Part shown: one piece after another, positions 15,430 through 23,249 of the stretch
How the letters are laid out: each line of letters starts with the position of its first letter
Numbering within the stretch: position 1 is the stretch's first letter
Virus record (IMG/VR): IMGVR_UViG_3300037228_000056
Coordinates: 1-63,344 of that record
Origin: a virus
DNA length: 63,344 nt
Direction: 5' to 3' (one strand)
Notes under the pieces: generated by a model
What the model was told of the DNA's origin: nothing
Seen by the model: the letters and a program-made list of their open reading frames with translations, nothing else
The model's database searches: none
Program-made: the position numbers and the translations under genes

Positions 15430-15723
15430 TTAGCCGATCACCGAGCGCCAGTCCACGTTTCTCGCGAGATCCTCGTAGTCGCGCCGGGCCTGAGTCGCGC
15501 GCTCGATCGCCTCGGCGACGGCAGCGCCGGTCATGCGCGCGCAGATCGCGTCCGTGATCCGTTCCGCAGTCGCCTGGTCGGCCATCTCGTCAACCACGTC
15601 CAGCAGGTCGCAGGTGTACCGGACCTGCTGACAGTAAAGCGCCTCGGTCATGAGCACTCGCCGGGCGTCGCCGTGACGGGACAGGTGCTCGCGCAGCCGG
15701 ATCGCTGATGACATCTCGGGCAT
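15430..15723 (-). CDS. antisense accessory protein with leaderless promoter
   Basis: A 97-residue helical protein (ALYCQQVRYTCDLLDVVDEM). ATG 15723 lies 6 bases after a -10 TACGCT (15735-15730 on the minus strand), so the mRNA should be leaderless. The gene is transcribed against the surrounding head genes. Function is unknown. Confidence 0.6.
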   Translation of the reverse strand: MPEMSSAIRLREHLSRHGDARRVLMTEALYCQQVRYTCDLLDVVDEMADQATAERITDAICARMTGAAVAEAIERATQARRDYEDLARNVDWRSVIG

Positions 15724-15752
15724 GCGCCCAGCGTAGCCGGGAGGTGCCAGCG

Positions 15753-17597
15753 GTGCCCGATTCCCAGAACGCGAAAGTCCTCCAGTTCCCGGACCTCGCG
15801 CCGAAGGCCCGGCGCCAGCTCATGCAGCCCGAGCTCGGCACGCAGTACGACTCGATGGACCGCATGTTCGCCTACTGGGCGGACGGCTCAGTCCTGGACT
15901 ACGGTGAGTGGACCTCGCGGGACATGGAGACCATGCTCGTCCGCGACGGGCAGGCCGCGGCGATCGAGGCCGTGATCACGCTGCCGATCCGGCAGGCGGC
16001 GACGGCGATCGAGAAGGCGACCGGCGACAAGGGCGAGGCCGATTTCTGCCGCTCGGTGCTGATGACCCCGCACACCGGCGGCGGCATGGAGACGCCGCTG
16101 CAGGACGTGATCGGCCAGCTCACCTCGGCGCAAACGTTCAGGAAAGCCTTTTTTGAGAAAGTTTGGAACATCCGCGACTCGGACGGCAAGATCGTCTACG
16201 ACAAGCTCGCGTTCCGGCCCGCGTCCACCTGCGAGCAGAAGCGCAATGCCCGCACTGCCGCGCGAGAGGGGTTTGTGCAAAGGGACTGGCTTTTCGGCGC
16301 GGGCGCAATGGAAATCGGAAAGCCAAAGAGCAAGACGCCTGGCTACGTGGAAATCCCGCAGATCCGCTCGTGGGTTTACGTAAACGGGAAGCACAGGAAG
16401 CCGCTAACCGGAACGTCTGAATTGGATCTTTGTTACTGGGCATTGGCGTATAATTCAGAAGTGCAGACGCCAAACGGTCCCGTAGCGATCGAAGACCTGT
16501 ATCCAGGCGATTTCGTTTTCGGTTCCGACGGTGAGCCGACTGAGGTTCTCGACGTCCTCGACCGGGGCGTGCAACCGATGTACCGCATCCGCTTCGACGA
16601 CCAGACGAGCGTGCTCTGCTCTGCCGATCACCTGTGGACAGTTGCGGAACGCCGCACCAACGGCAACGCCTGGACCAAGACGGTCCCGACTTCCTACATG
16701 ATCAAGACGGGCCTGAGGCTGTACGACGGCTTCCGGTTCATGGTTCCGCTGTGCGGAGAGGTTCAGTACCCTGAGCGCGACCTGATCATCGACCCCTATG
16801 TAATGGGTGCGTATCTCGGTGACGGGGGCGTTCAGAGAACCCGGAACGGCATCAACACTCCCACCCACGGCATCCAGTCCCCGACCTTCACGTGCGATGA
16901 GGATGACGCCGAGATCATCACGGAGATTGAGCTGAGGCTCTCGCCAGGGATCGAACTGAGGCGTCACGATGCCCTGCACTACGGCGTGACCGACACTCTG
17001 AAGGTTAAGCAGAACCGCTTCCGCGATGCGCTGGTCACGCTCGGCGTTGCCGTGCGTTCGCCGGAGAAGTTCATCCCGCAGATCTACCTCACAGCGTCCT
17101 CGAAGCAGCGGTGGGATCTGCTGCGCGGCCTCATGGACACCGACGGCCACGCTAGGGAAAAGACGCGGTCGATGTTCACCAGCACATCAGAGCGTCTTGC
17201 GCGGGATGTTCAGCTCCTCGTTCAGTCGCTCGGCGGCCGGGCAACCGTAACGGGGCCGAAATGGAGCGACGGCGGCACCCTGGACGGCCATGTGATCACG
17301 CGGCGCCACGCCACGTGGATTGTCTTCATCACCACACCCGAGCCTGCTTTCCTGCTTAAGCGGAAGGCCGACAAGTGGGGAGGAGGTGGTTACGAGAGAA
17401 AGAACAACTTCAAGTCAGTTGTCAGCATCGAGCCTGAGGGCGAGAAGGAGTGCCGTTGCATAACGGTCGCGAACGAGGACGGCCTGTTCCTCGCTGACAA
17501 CTACACGGTCACGCACAACTGCTACCAGACCAAACTGAAGCTGGTCTTTCTTTTAGCGGCTCTGGCTGCAATTCTTGGAACAGCAATCATTGCCTAA
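15753..17597 (+). CDS. portal protein, N-terminal part with class 3 intein
   Basis: GTG 15753 follows GGGAGG. Residues 1-229 form the N-terminal portal region of a DUF935/Mu gp29-like or actinophage portal (QTFRKAFFEKVW, YDKLAFRPASTCE). An intein occupies 16440-17519. The C-extein begins CYQTKLKLVF and then leaves frame at CTTTTAGC (17550-17557), running into an unrelated hydrophobic tail and stop. The conserved continuation is one frame over (see 17557-18378). The extein codons next to the intein are noticeably AT-richer than the rest of the gene, which suggests recent homing. Confidence 0.75.
   Translation: MPDSQNAKVLQFPDLAPKARRQLMQPELGTQYDSMDRMFAYWADGSVLDYGEWTSRDMETMLVRDGQAAAIEAVITLPIRQAATAIEKATGDKGEADFCRSVLMTPHTGGGMETPLQDVIGQLTSAQTFRKAFFEKVWNIRDSDGKIVYDKLAFRPASTCEQKRNARTAAREGFVQRDWLFGAGAMEIGKPKSKTPGYVEIPQIRSWVYVNGKHRKPLTGTSELDLCYWALAYNSEVQTPNGPVAIEDLYPGDFVFGSDGEPTEVLDVLDRGVQPMYRIRFDDQTSVLCSADHLWTVAERRTNGNAWTKTVPTSYMIKTGLRLYDGFRFMVPLCGEVQYPERDLIIDPYVMGAYLGDGGVQRTRNGINTPTHGIQSPTFTCDEDDAEIITEIELRLSPGIELRRHDALHYGVTDTLKVKQNRFRDALVTLGVAVRSPEKFIPQIYLTASSKQRWDLLRGLMDTDGHAREKTRSMFTSTSERLARDVQLLVQSLGGRATVTGPKWSDGGTLDGHVITRRHATWIVFITTPEPAFLLKRKADKWGGGGYERKNNFKSVVSIEPEGEKECRCITVANEDGLFLADNYTVTHNCYQTKLKLVFLLAALAAILGTAIIA
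16440..17519 (+). mobile_element. class 3 LAGLIDADG intein in portal
   Basis: 360 residues. It starts with Ala (ALAYNSEVQTPNGP) and ends TVTHN before Cys+1. It has the class 3 Trp-Cys-Thr signature: Trp after the block B His (CSADHLW), Cys at block F position 4 (ECRCITV), and Thr at block G position 5 (VTHN). The two LAGLIDADG motifs are VMGAYLGDGG and LLRGLMDTDG. Class 3 inteins splice through the block F Cys and not through residue 1, and are known mainly from phages and phage-derived genes. Confidence 0.82.
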
Positions 17598-18378
17598 AGT
17601 GATCATGTACGGCCAGGATCCGCGCGAGGCCAACGCCCACGCCGACGACCTGGCCTCGATGCGGGCCTCGGGCGTGATGGGCCTGCAGCGGCCACCGCAG
17701 GGCGCGAAGACGTTCGAGATCCTGGAAAGCTCCGGCAAGGGGGCCGACCAGTTCAGCGCAGCGCTGTCGTTCCTCGAGACGTGGCAGGTCTCATCCGTGC
17801 TCGCGGGCTTCACCGGCCTCGCGTCGCTGGCATCGCTCGGCCGCGGGTCGCTGGCGCTGTCTCAGGACCAGAGCGCGTTCTTCCTCAAGTCGCGCCAGGC
17901 CGTCACGCAGGAGATGGAGACCGCGATCACGCACGACGTGATCGCCCCGCTGGTGACCCTGAACTTCGGTCCCGGCGCGGCGTACCCGAGCTTCAAGTTC
18001 GGGGCGCTGACCGACGAGTCCGACACGGCGCTGGTGACCCTGTTCCAGGCGATGTCCGTAGCTCCCGCGCTGCAGGTGCCGAACGGCATCCTGGACATCA
18101 TCACGACCCGGCTGGCGACCTACCTCAACCTCGATGTCAGCGCGGTAGAGGCGATCATCCAGCAGGGCGCGAAGGACCGGGCCGCGCAGGCGCAGGCGAT
18201 CGCGCCGCCGGGAATGCCGCCGCAGGCAGCCGCCCAGCTCGGCGCGCTCGCCGGGGGCGTCAGCGCGGCGGACAGGATCGCGAAGGCTGCCATTGCCCAG
18301 TCGGACGCGCAGCCGCTGCCAGAGGACACGTCCCAGCCGTTCGACGTGCCGCAGATGGGACTTCAGCCGAAGGCGTAG
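17557..18378 (+). CDS. portal protein, C-terminal part in +1 frame
   Basis: About 273 codons reading RLWLQFLEQQSLPKVIMYGQ and onward to 18378. This is the natural continuation of the portal (core with FLE...LPK as in DUF935-type portals), but it is +1 relative to the upstream part. A TAG at 17554-17556 closes this frame upstream, and no ATG or GTG precedes the conserved part; a TTG at 17575 exists. Removing the 7 bases 17551-17557, or one base after them, restores one portal. A split portal made of two chains or programmed frameshifting are alternatives. Confidence 0.65.
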   Translation, partial: RLWLQFLEQQSLPKVIMYGQDPREANAHADDLASMRASGVMGLQRPPQGAKTFEILESSGKGADQFSAALSFLETWQVSSVLAGFTGLASLASLGRGSLALSQDQSAFFLKSRQAVTQEMETAITHDVIAPLVTLNFGPGAAYPSFKFGALTDESDTALVTLFQAMSVAPALQVPNGILDIITTRLATYLNLDVSAVEAIIQQGAKDRAAQAQAIAPPGMPPQAAAQLGALAGGVSAADRIAKAAIAQSDAQPLPEDTSQPFDVPQMGLQPKA

Positions 18379-18389
18379 GGTACGGAACC

Positions 18390-18749
18390 ATGACCGAGCC
18401 GTACGACATAGCCGCGCAGATCAGGGCCAAGGTCGCCGAGGCGATCAGGGAGTGCGCGCCGGCCGAGACCTACGGTTACTCGCTGACTATGGGCGTGATG
18501 TCCGCCCCGAACGGCCAGGACACCGTCATCTGGGTCCTTCTGCTCACCTGCCGGTCACCGCTGCTCGGGCATCCCGACCTGGGCGCGACCGCGAAGTTCC
18601 CCGGCAACACGGTGAGCGACGCCGAGATCGCGCGGGCGGTGAACGGCCTCGTGGCGGCGCTGCGGGAGCAGTTCGCCACGGTGCTGCGGGAGGGCATGTC
18701 CGGCGGCAACGGCCACCTGCCGGCAGCGTTCGGGGGCAAGCCGTCGTAG
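18390..18749 (+). CDS. hypothetical head-region protein
   Basis: A 119-residue protein from ATG 18390. Helical N-terminus (AAQIRAKVAEAIRECAPAET), beta-like centre (DTVIWVLLLTCRSPLLG), helical C-terminus (VNGLVAALREQFATVLREG). It lies between the portal and an accessory gene. Not recognised. Confidence 0.55.
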   Translation: MTEPYDIAAQIRAKVAEAIRECAPAETYGYSLTMGVMSAPNGQDTVIWVLLLTCRSPLLGHPDLGATAKFPGNTVSDAEIARAVNGLVAALREQFATVLREGMSGGNGHLPAAFGGKPS

Positions 18750-18758
18750 ACTGCGGGA

Positions 18759-19100
18759 ATGAGCGAGCCCCGCTACGAGAACCGTGACATCGGCGGCATG
18801 GCGTTCCTGGCCTGCCTTGACTGCGGTGCCTTGATTGACGACCGGGACAGCCACACCCGGTTCCACTCGATCCTGGGCGGTCACGCTTGGACGCTGGCGG
18901 TGCTGAAGACCGCGCACGTCGCCGCTCACATCCACGACAAGTACGACACAACCGCGCGGATCGACAGCAAGCGGTTCGACTCATGGAGTGCCGGCGCGCT
19001 GGCTGAGGTGACTGGCGAAACGGTCAGCGCGGAATTCTGCGAGGACGCTGCCGCGCTGATGGACGCCAGTGACGAGCTGATGCGAAGACTGGCCGATTAG
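18759..19100 (+). CDS. zinc-finger accessory protein with leaderless promoter
   Basis: A 113-residue protein. CLDCGALIDDRDSHTRFH gives a CxxC...HxxxH zinc site. A -10 TAGACT lies 6 bases before ATG 18759, so this gene can be expressed apart from the head operon. Together with its size and zinc motif this places it with the moron-like cargo genes of the window. Function is unknown. Confidence 0.6.
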   Translation: MSEPRYENRDIGGMAFLACLDCGALIDDRDSHTRFHSILGGHAWTLAVLKTAHVAAHIHDKYDTTARIDSKRFDSWSAGALAEVTGETVSAEFCEDAAALMDASDELMRRLAD

Positions 19101-19125
19101 CGTCCCCTTGCCGTGAGGTGACCTG

Positions 19126-19779
19126 GTGCCAGCTACAGCACAGGCACCCCCGAAACAGCAGCAGCCGAAGCAGCCACCTGCGCCCCCCGCCCTGGACGCG
19201 CTCATCGCGGCCGTCATCACCGCCCTCGCGGCGGCAGCGACCGTGGCGGGAGTCGTGGCCGTCCTCGGCGCGAGGATGCTGGCGATGGGCATCAGCCGCG
19301 CGGTGCTCGCAGCCGTGGCGTGGCTGGTGCTGTCGTGGCCTGCCGACGTGATGGAAGGCACCGGGCCCGCGACGAGGTGGGCAGTGCGCACCAACTCCTT
19401 GCGGCGCGCCCGGTTCTTCCTGGCCGCGTGCAAGCGGGTCCAGGCGGCCGTCACGGGAGCGCGGTCGCGCAACGAGCCGGTCATCGCGGCAATCCAGGCA
19501 GCCATCGCGGCAGAACGGCGCTACATGGGCCAGCAGATAGCCGCCGCCCACCAGCGGATAGCGGCAGCGACGGCGGTAGACGGCATGGCTGCGACGCACG
19601 GCAGCCTCCTCGGCTGGAACGCGGTCACCGACCCGCGCTGCACGCCGGAATGCAAGGCGGCTAACCGCAAGAACTTCAACGCGGAGAGGCCCCCCGCGAT
19701 CGGCTATCCGGGCACTACGCACCCGAACTGCCGGTGCTACCCGTCCAAGCCGTTCAAGGGCGCTCCGGTCCTGCTGTAG
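19126..19779 (+). CDS. MuF-like minor head protein
   Basis: A 217-residue protein from GTG 19126 (GAGGTG upstream). A hydrophobic helix lies near 25-55. The C-terminus (VTDPRCTPECKAANRKNFNA ... THPNCRCYP) is the Cys/His signature of the phage Mu protein F-like minor head family, where HPNCRC is the most conserved segment. Position after the portal is standard. The domain is shorter than full-length MuF proteins. Confidence 0.7.
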   Translation: MPATAQAPPKQQQPKQPPAPPALDALIAAVITALAAAATVAGVVAVLGARMLAMGISRAVLAAVAWLVLSWPADVMEGTGPATRWAVRTNSLRRARFFLAACKRVQAAVTGARSRNEPVIAAIQAAIAAERRYMGQQIAAAHQRIAAATAVDGMAATHGSLLGWNAVTDPRCTPECKAANRKNFNAERPPAIGYPGTTHPNCRCYPSKPFKGAPVLL

Positions 19780-19981
19780 CACGGCTGGCCCGAAAACGGT
19801 CCCAGAACTCCTGCTCGGTGATGGGCTGGTATGTGGCCGCGAACTTCAGCGGGTAATGCTCGGGATGGCCGCAGGCGCGCAACTCGCCGTCGGCCGGGAG
19901 CGCCATTCCCGAAGGCCGGTGCTCGGTGAAGTCGTGCCCGCAGGCCAGCGTCACCGCGTAGCGGGTGCTCTCGTCTGCCAT
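19754..19981 (-). CDS. antisense accessory protein with leaderless promoter
   Basis: A 75-residue protein (starts MADESTRYAVTLACGHDF) with Cys/His pairs ACGHDFTEH and RACGHPEHY that could bind zinc. The start at 19981 was chosen over 19993 because a -10 TATGCT lies exactly 7 bases upstream. Its 3' end overlaps the MuF-like gene by 26 bases on the other strand. Function is unknown. Confidence 0.55.
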   Translation of the reverse strand: MADESTRYAVTLACGHDFTEHRPSGMALPADGELRACGHPEHYPLKFAATYQPITEQEFWDRFRASRATAGPERP

Positions 19982-20011
19982 GCCGCTCAGCATAGGACCG
20001 GGCGGTGAGCC

Positions 20012-21445
20012 GTGGCCGTTCTGTCCGCCTCGCCGGTCACCGATCCGGTAGCCGCAGCCTGGTACGGCAAGTCAGCCGCGAGCCGCGCTCGCGCAGTCGA
20101 GCTGGCCAGCGCGCCGGGCCTGACATCACGATCGGGCATGATCTCGCTCGACCTGCCCGAAGGCACCATCAAGCCGGTACCCGGCGGACTGACTGACCAT
20201 CACGTCACGGTGGTCTACCTCGGGCACGACCTCGACGATGGCGCTTTCGCGCTGGCGTGCTCGCGAGCCAAGGATGCGGCAGCGTCGGCGGACGGCCCGC
20301 TGACCGGGACCGTGCAGGGCGCTGACTCGTTCACGCCGTCGGCTGGCAGCGACGGGAAGGTGCCCGCGTTCGCCCCGGCCGTCATCCCGGGCGCCCAGGC
20401 GCTGCGCTCGAAGCTCGATGACCTCTCGGCGAGCGAGCACAAGGACTGGATACCGCACGTCACGCTCGCCTACCTCGGCAAAGGTGACCCGCTGCCCGGT
20501 CCCGTGCCGCCGACTTCAGTGAAGTTCAGCCACCTGTCGGTGCATCGCGGTGATGACGTGAGGCGGTTCGCGCTCGGCTCGGGCAGCGAGCTAGCCGGGG
20601 ACGCACCCGCGATCGACCTGAGCGCGCTGACGCCCGTTTACTCCTCGACGCCGTCGCCGCTCGGCCGTCCCGGCGGACCGGGCCTGTGGTTCAAGGGCTG
20701 GAAGCTCCCCGATTACGTGGAAAATGTGGCGCGCGGCATCATGCAGGGCGGCCAGCCCGACGAGTCCATGGCCATCGCGACCGCCATCGCGGCGTGCAAG
20801 CGGTGGGCGACCGGAGCCGGCAACGTCACGCCAGAGGTCCGCGCGGCATCGGCCAAGGCGATCGCCGAGTGGGAGGCGCTGAAGGCAGCCGCCCCCGGCA
20901 CGCCGGGCCACGATCACGCGAGCGACGCTCCCGCCATCGACCTGGCGTTCATCGAGCAAGACCACCCGCGCGTCCCGGCAGGCCAGAAAGGCGGCGGCCA
21001 GTTCGGCAGCAAGGGCGGCGCGGAAGTCTCGAAGGCCCGTGCGCGGCACTCGGCCAAGGTACCCGCGGCCACGGTCCCGGCGACGGCTCAGGGTCAGATG
21101 ACCAGGGTCCAGCAGCTCCGTTTCCAGGCGGCCAGCGACCGGCAGCTAGCGCAGAAGATCATGGTCCAGATCGCGGGACTGGTGCGGGCACGGAACGCGG
21201 CCAGCGTCCAGGTCGCGGCGTCAGCGCCGTCCAAGGCGGGTGTCAGCGCCACCGCATCCACTGCGGCAGTGAAGGCGGCGTCGACGTACAAGGCGAGCCC
21301 GGCGAGCGCCACGGCCACGTCAGCGTCATCTGCGGCGAGGGCTAACGTGGCGAAGCTGGACGGCCAGATAAGGCTGCTCCGAGACGACGCGCGGGCGCTG
21401 ATCAAGTCGGCAGACCATCTCGACGCGGAGGCGGACGGCCAGTGA
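20012..21445 (+). CDS. head-module protein with 2H phosphoesterase domain
   Basis: A 477-residue protein from GTG 20012. The N-terminal third has the two HxT motifs of the 2H phosphoesterase/LigT superfamily: HVTVVYLG (H64-T66) and HVTLAYLG (H149-T151), 85 residues apart. The middle (LPDYVENVARGIMQGGQ) and HPRVPAGQKGGGQF resemble phage head-maturation segments. The C-terminus is a long Ala/Ser-rich coiled coil. 2H enzymes cleave 2'-5' or cyclic phosphodiester bonds. A known phage member (Acb1) destroys CBASS signals. Whether this domain is catalytic or structural is open. Confidence 0.65.
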   Translation: MAVLSASPVTDPVAAAWYGKSAASRARAVELASAPGLTSRSGMISLDLPEGTIKPVPGGLTDHHVTVVYLGHDLDDGAFALACSRAKDAAASADGPLTGTVQGADSFTPSAGSDGKVPAFAPAVIPGAQALRSKLDDLSASEHKDWIPHVTLAYLGKGDPLPGPVPPTSVKFSHLSVHRGDDVRRFALGSGSELAGDAPAIDLSALTPVYSSTPSPLGRPGGPGLWFKGWKLPDYVENVARGIMQGGQPDESMAIATAIAACKRWATGAGNVTPEVRAASAKAIAEWEALKAAAPGTPGHDHASDAPAIDLAFIEQDHPRVPAGQKGGGQFGSKGGAEVSKARARHSAKVPAATVPATAQGQMTRVQQLRFQAASDRQLAQKIMVQIAGLVRARNAASVQVAASAPSKAGVSATASTAAVKAASTYKASPASATATSASSAARANVAKLDGQIRLLRDDARALIKSADHLDAEADGQ

Positions 21446-22284
21446 CCATGAAGACCCCGGCACCCGAGACGGCGGCAGGGCGCAGGAAGCTCGCGGCCAG
21501 CGGCGACGCCCTGAAAGACGGCACTGACCCGATCCCCGACGTCCCGTACCTCAAGAAGGCCATCCGCTCGATAGGCCGCGTCGACCCGTCCAAGCGCCCG
21601 GCGGTCAAGGCGCTGATCCGCAAGCGGGCCACGGAGCTAGGCGCGCTGAACGAGCCGGGCGTGAGGGGCACGTGGGCATTCCAGGGCGCGAACTCAGGCG
21701 AGGCGGTTGACTTGGCGAACGGCGGCAGGATGCCCGTGATTCGCGGCGCGGCCGACATCCAGATGGGGCGCACGGCACCAGGCGTGATCAGCGTCATGCA
21801 CAAGTCGTCGGGCATGAAGGTCGGCACGATCACGCCGAAGGGCGCCGGCTGGCAGGCGACCGGCGCCGACGGCACGAAGGCCCCGGCGTCCGGTTCGCAG
21901 CAGGGCGCGCTGGCCGGGCTGATCGCCTGGCACAACAAGATGGCGGCGGCGAGGAACGCGAAGGCCCGCGATGCCGCCGCGGCTCCCGCATCGGGGATCG
22001 CTTCGGTGCAGGGCTACGCGGGCGAGCAGGCGGCGCTGGAGTTCGCGGGCTCAGTGCCGGCGAACTCGGCCTCGGATGGCCCCCGCGTGGCCACGATGAG
22101 CGGCAGCGGGAGCGCGTCACCTGCCGCTTCCGCAGCCGGCTCGAAGCTCGGGCTGACGCCCGAGGGCGCGGTGGTGTACGCGAAGCTGATCAGGAAGGGC
22201 CTCAAGCCGAACGTGGCGCTGGCGTTCGCGAAGAGGGCAGCGGCGATGCACGCGAAGTCAGCGACCGCCAAGGCTGCCGCTTAG
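21442..22284 (+). CDS. head-maturation/scaffold-like protein
   Basis: A 280-residue protein from GTG 21442 (GTGA overlap). DPIPDVPYLKKAIRSIGRVD followed by VKALIRKRATELG is a segment common to phage head proteins next to prohead proteases. The rest is Ala/Ser/Gly-rich and low in complexity. It ends in a basic helical segment (LIRKGLKPNVALAFAKRAAA). It is probably a virion or prohead component; the exact role is unknown. Confidence 0.5.
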   Translation: MTMKTPAPETAAGRRKLAASGDALKDGTDPIPDVPYLKKAIRSIGRVDPSKRPAVKALIRKRATELGALNEPGVRGTWAFQGANSGEAVDLANGGRMPVIRGAADIQMGRTAPGVISVMHKSSGMKVGTITPKGAGWQATGADGTKAPASGSQQGALAGLIAWHNKMAAARNAKARDAAAAPASGIASVQGYAGEQAALEFAGSVPANSASDGPRVATMSGSGSASPAASAAGSKLGLTPEGAVVYAKLIRKGLKPNVALAFAKRAAAMHAKSATAKAAA

Positions 22285-22580
22285 CCCCGCCAGCGCGCGG
22301 AGGCCTTGGCCTGGTCGCTGCACAGCGCCTCGAGCATGGCCTCGGCGGAGGGCGGATCGGCGACGGAGCCGACGAGCACGGTGTGGCTGAACATCGCCAC
22401 GTGCCTGAACCTGTAGCGCACCGGTTCGGGATACTTCCAGCCGGTGATAGTCAGCGCGTCAACCGGTTCAGGTTCGGGTGCCGACTGCCACCACATGCCG
22501 TTGCTGCACGTGAAAGCGTCAACGGGAATGTCGGCGCGGCCTTTCAGCGGCCCGTCGATGAAGACCGGCAGGTTACTCAC
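22281..22580 (-). CDS. antisense accessory protein 3 of 3
   Basis: A 99-residue protein starting MSNLPVFIDGPLKGRADIPV. It is the last gene of a three-gene minus-strand unit (22281-22998) in which each start overlaps the previous stop by 4 bases. Its end overlaps the plus-strand stop at 22284. Family not recognised. Confidence 0.55.
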   Translation of the reverse strand: MSNLPVFIDGPLKGRADIPVDAFTCSNGMWWQSAPEPEPVDALTITGWKYPEPVRYRFRHVAMFSHTVLVGSVADPPSAEAMLEALCSDQAKASARWRG

Positions 22581-22765
22581 CCGATCACCTCTCCCTGAAC
22601 CACGTCAGGCGTCCGCTCGACCGCCACGGTGACCTCCGCCAGCGCCAGCCTCGCCGACGACTGGCTGCCGAACGGGATGCGGATCACGAGCCTGCCGCCT
22701 TCGCGGCTGATTTCCTCGCCGCCGTACGGGCGCTCGAAGCCGATGGCCAGGTGCCAGCCGCTCAC
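22577..22765 (-). CDS. antisense accessory protein 2 of 3
   Basis: A 62-residue beta-rich protein (SGWHLAIGFERPYGGEEISR) from GTG 22765, chosen because it overlaps the upstream stop. A longer ORF to 22834 only extends over the neighbour. Function is unknown. Confidence 0.55.
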   Translation of the reverse strand: MSGWHLAIGFERPYGGEEISREGGRLVIRIPFGSQSSARLALAEVTVAVERTPDVVQGEVIG

Positions 22766-22998
22766 GCGGTGAGCCCGAGCTCGCGCGGCCGGTGCTCCTC
22801 GCACGGCCAGCCGCTGAACCGGCACCTGAAGCACTCGGCGAGGTCGATCGCCTTCAGCTCGGCCATCCGCTCGCCGTCAGCGCGCGACGGGTCGCGGTAG
22901 ACGTACGGCCGGAACAACTCGGCCGGGCGCAGCGCGAAGGCCGACCCCATCAGCTCCGCGATCTCGGCCGCGCCGATGAACTGCCGCGCGTGGTCCAT
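22762..22998 (-). CDS. antisense accessory protein 1 of 3
   Basis: A 78-residue protein with CFRCRFSGWPCEEH, a likely zinc site. ATG 22998 follows a weak -10 (GAGAAT, 6 bases upstream), the poorest match to the leaderless pattern of the other antisense genes. It heads the unit 22998-22281. Function is unknown. Confidence 0.55.
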   Translation of the reverse strand: MDHARQFIGAAEIAELMGSAFALRPAELFRPYVYRDPSRADGERMAELKAIDLAECFRCRFSGWPCEEHRPRELGLTA

Positions 22999-23036
22999 GC
23001 CCGCATTCTCTCAGAAGCCGGACGGAGGCGATGCCG

Positions 23037-23249
23037 GTGAGCGCGCAGATCATCACCGCCCTGCGGATCCGGGCCGAAGCCCTGGACGCCGAAGCCCTGG
23101 ACGCCGAAGCCGACCGGATCGAGGTCGTGACCTCAGGGGCGTCCGAGTTGCCGGTGACCCCGCAGCAGCCACACGCCCGCAATGTTCACTCGCTGCGGCT
23201 GATGGCGGGCGAGTTCCGCGCCCTGGCTGACCAGGCGGAGGCACGATGA
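23037..23249 (+). CDS. short helical protein with 15-bp tandem repeat
   Basis: About 70 residues. GTG 23037 is preferred over ATG 23031 because GGAGG is 8 bases from the GTG and only 2 from the ATG. The DNA holds a tandem 15-bp repeat that gives RAEALDAEALDAEADR. The stop overlaps the protease start. Function is unknown. Confidence 0.5.
   Translation: MSAQIITALRIRAEALDAEALDAEADRIEVVTSGASELPVTPQQPHARNVHSLRLMAGEFRALADQAEAR

Noticed and set aside
17541-17560. Sequencing slip in the T runs as cause of the portal frame break
   Set aside because: Removing any single T still leaves a TAG in the new frame, so a T-run error alone does not restore the gene.
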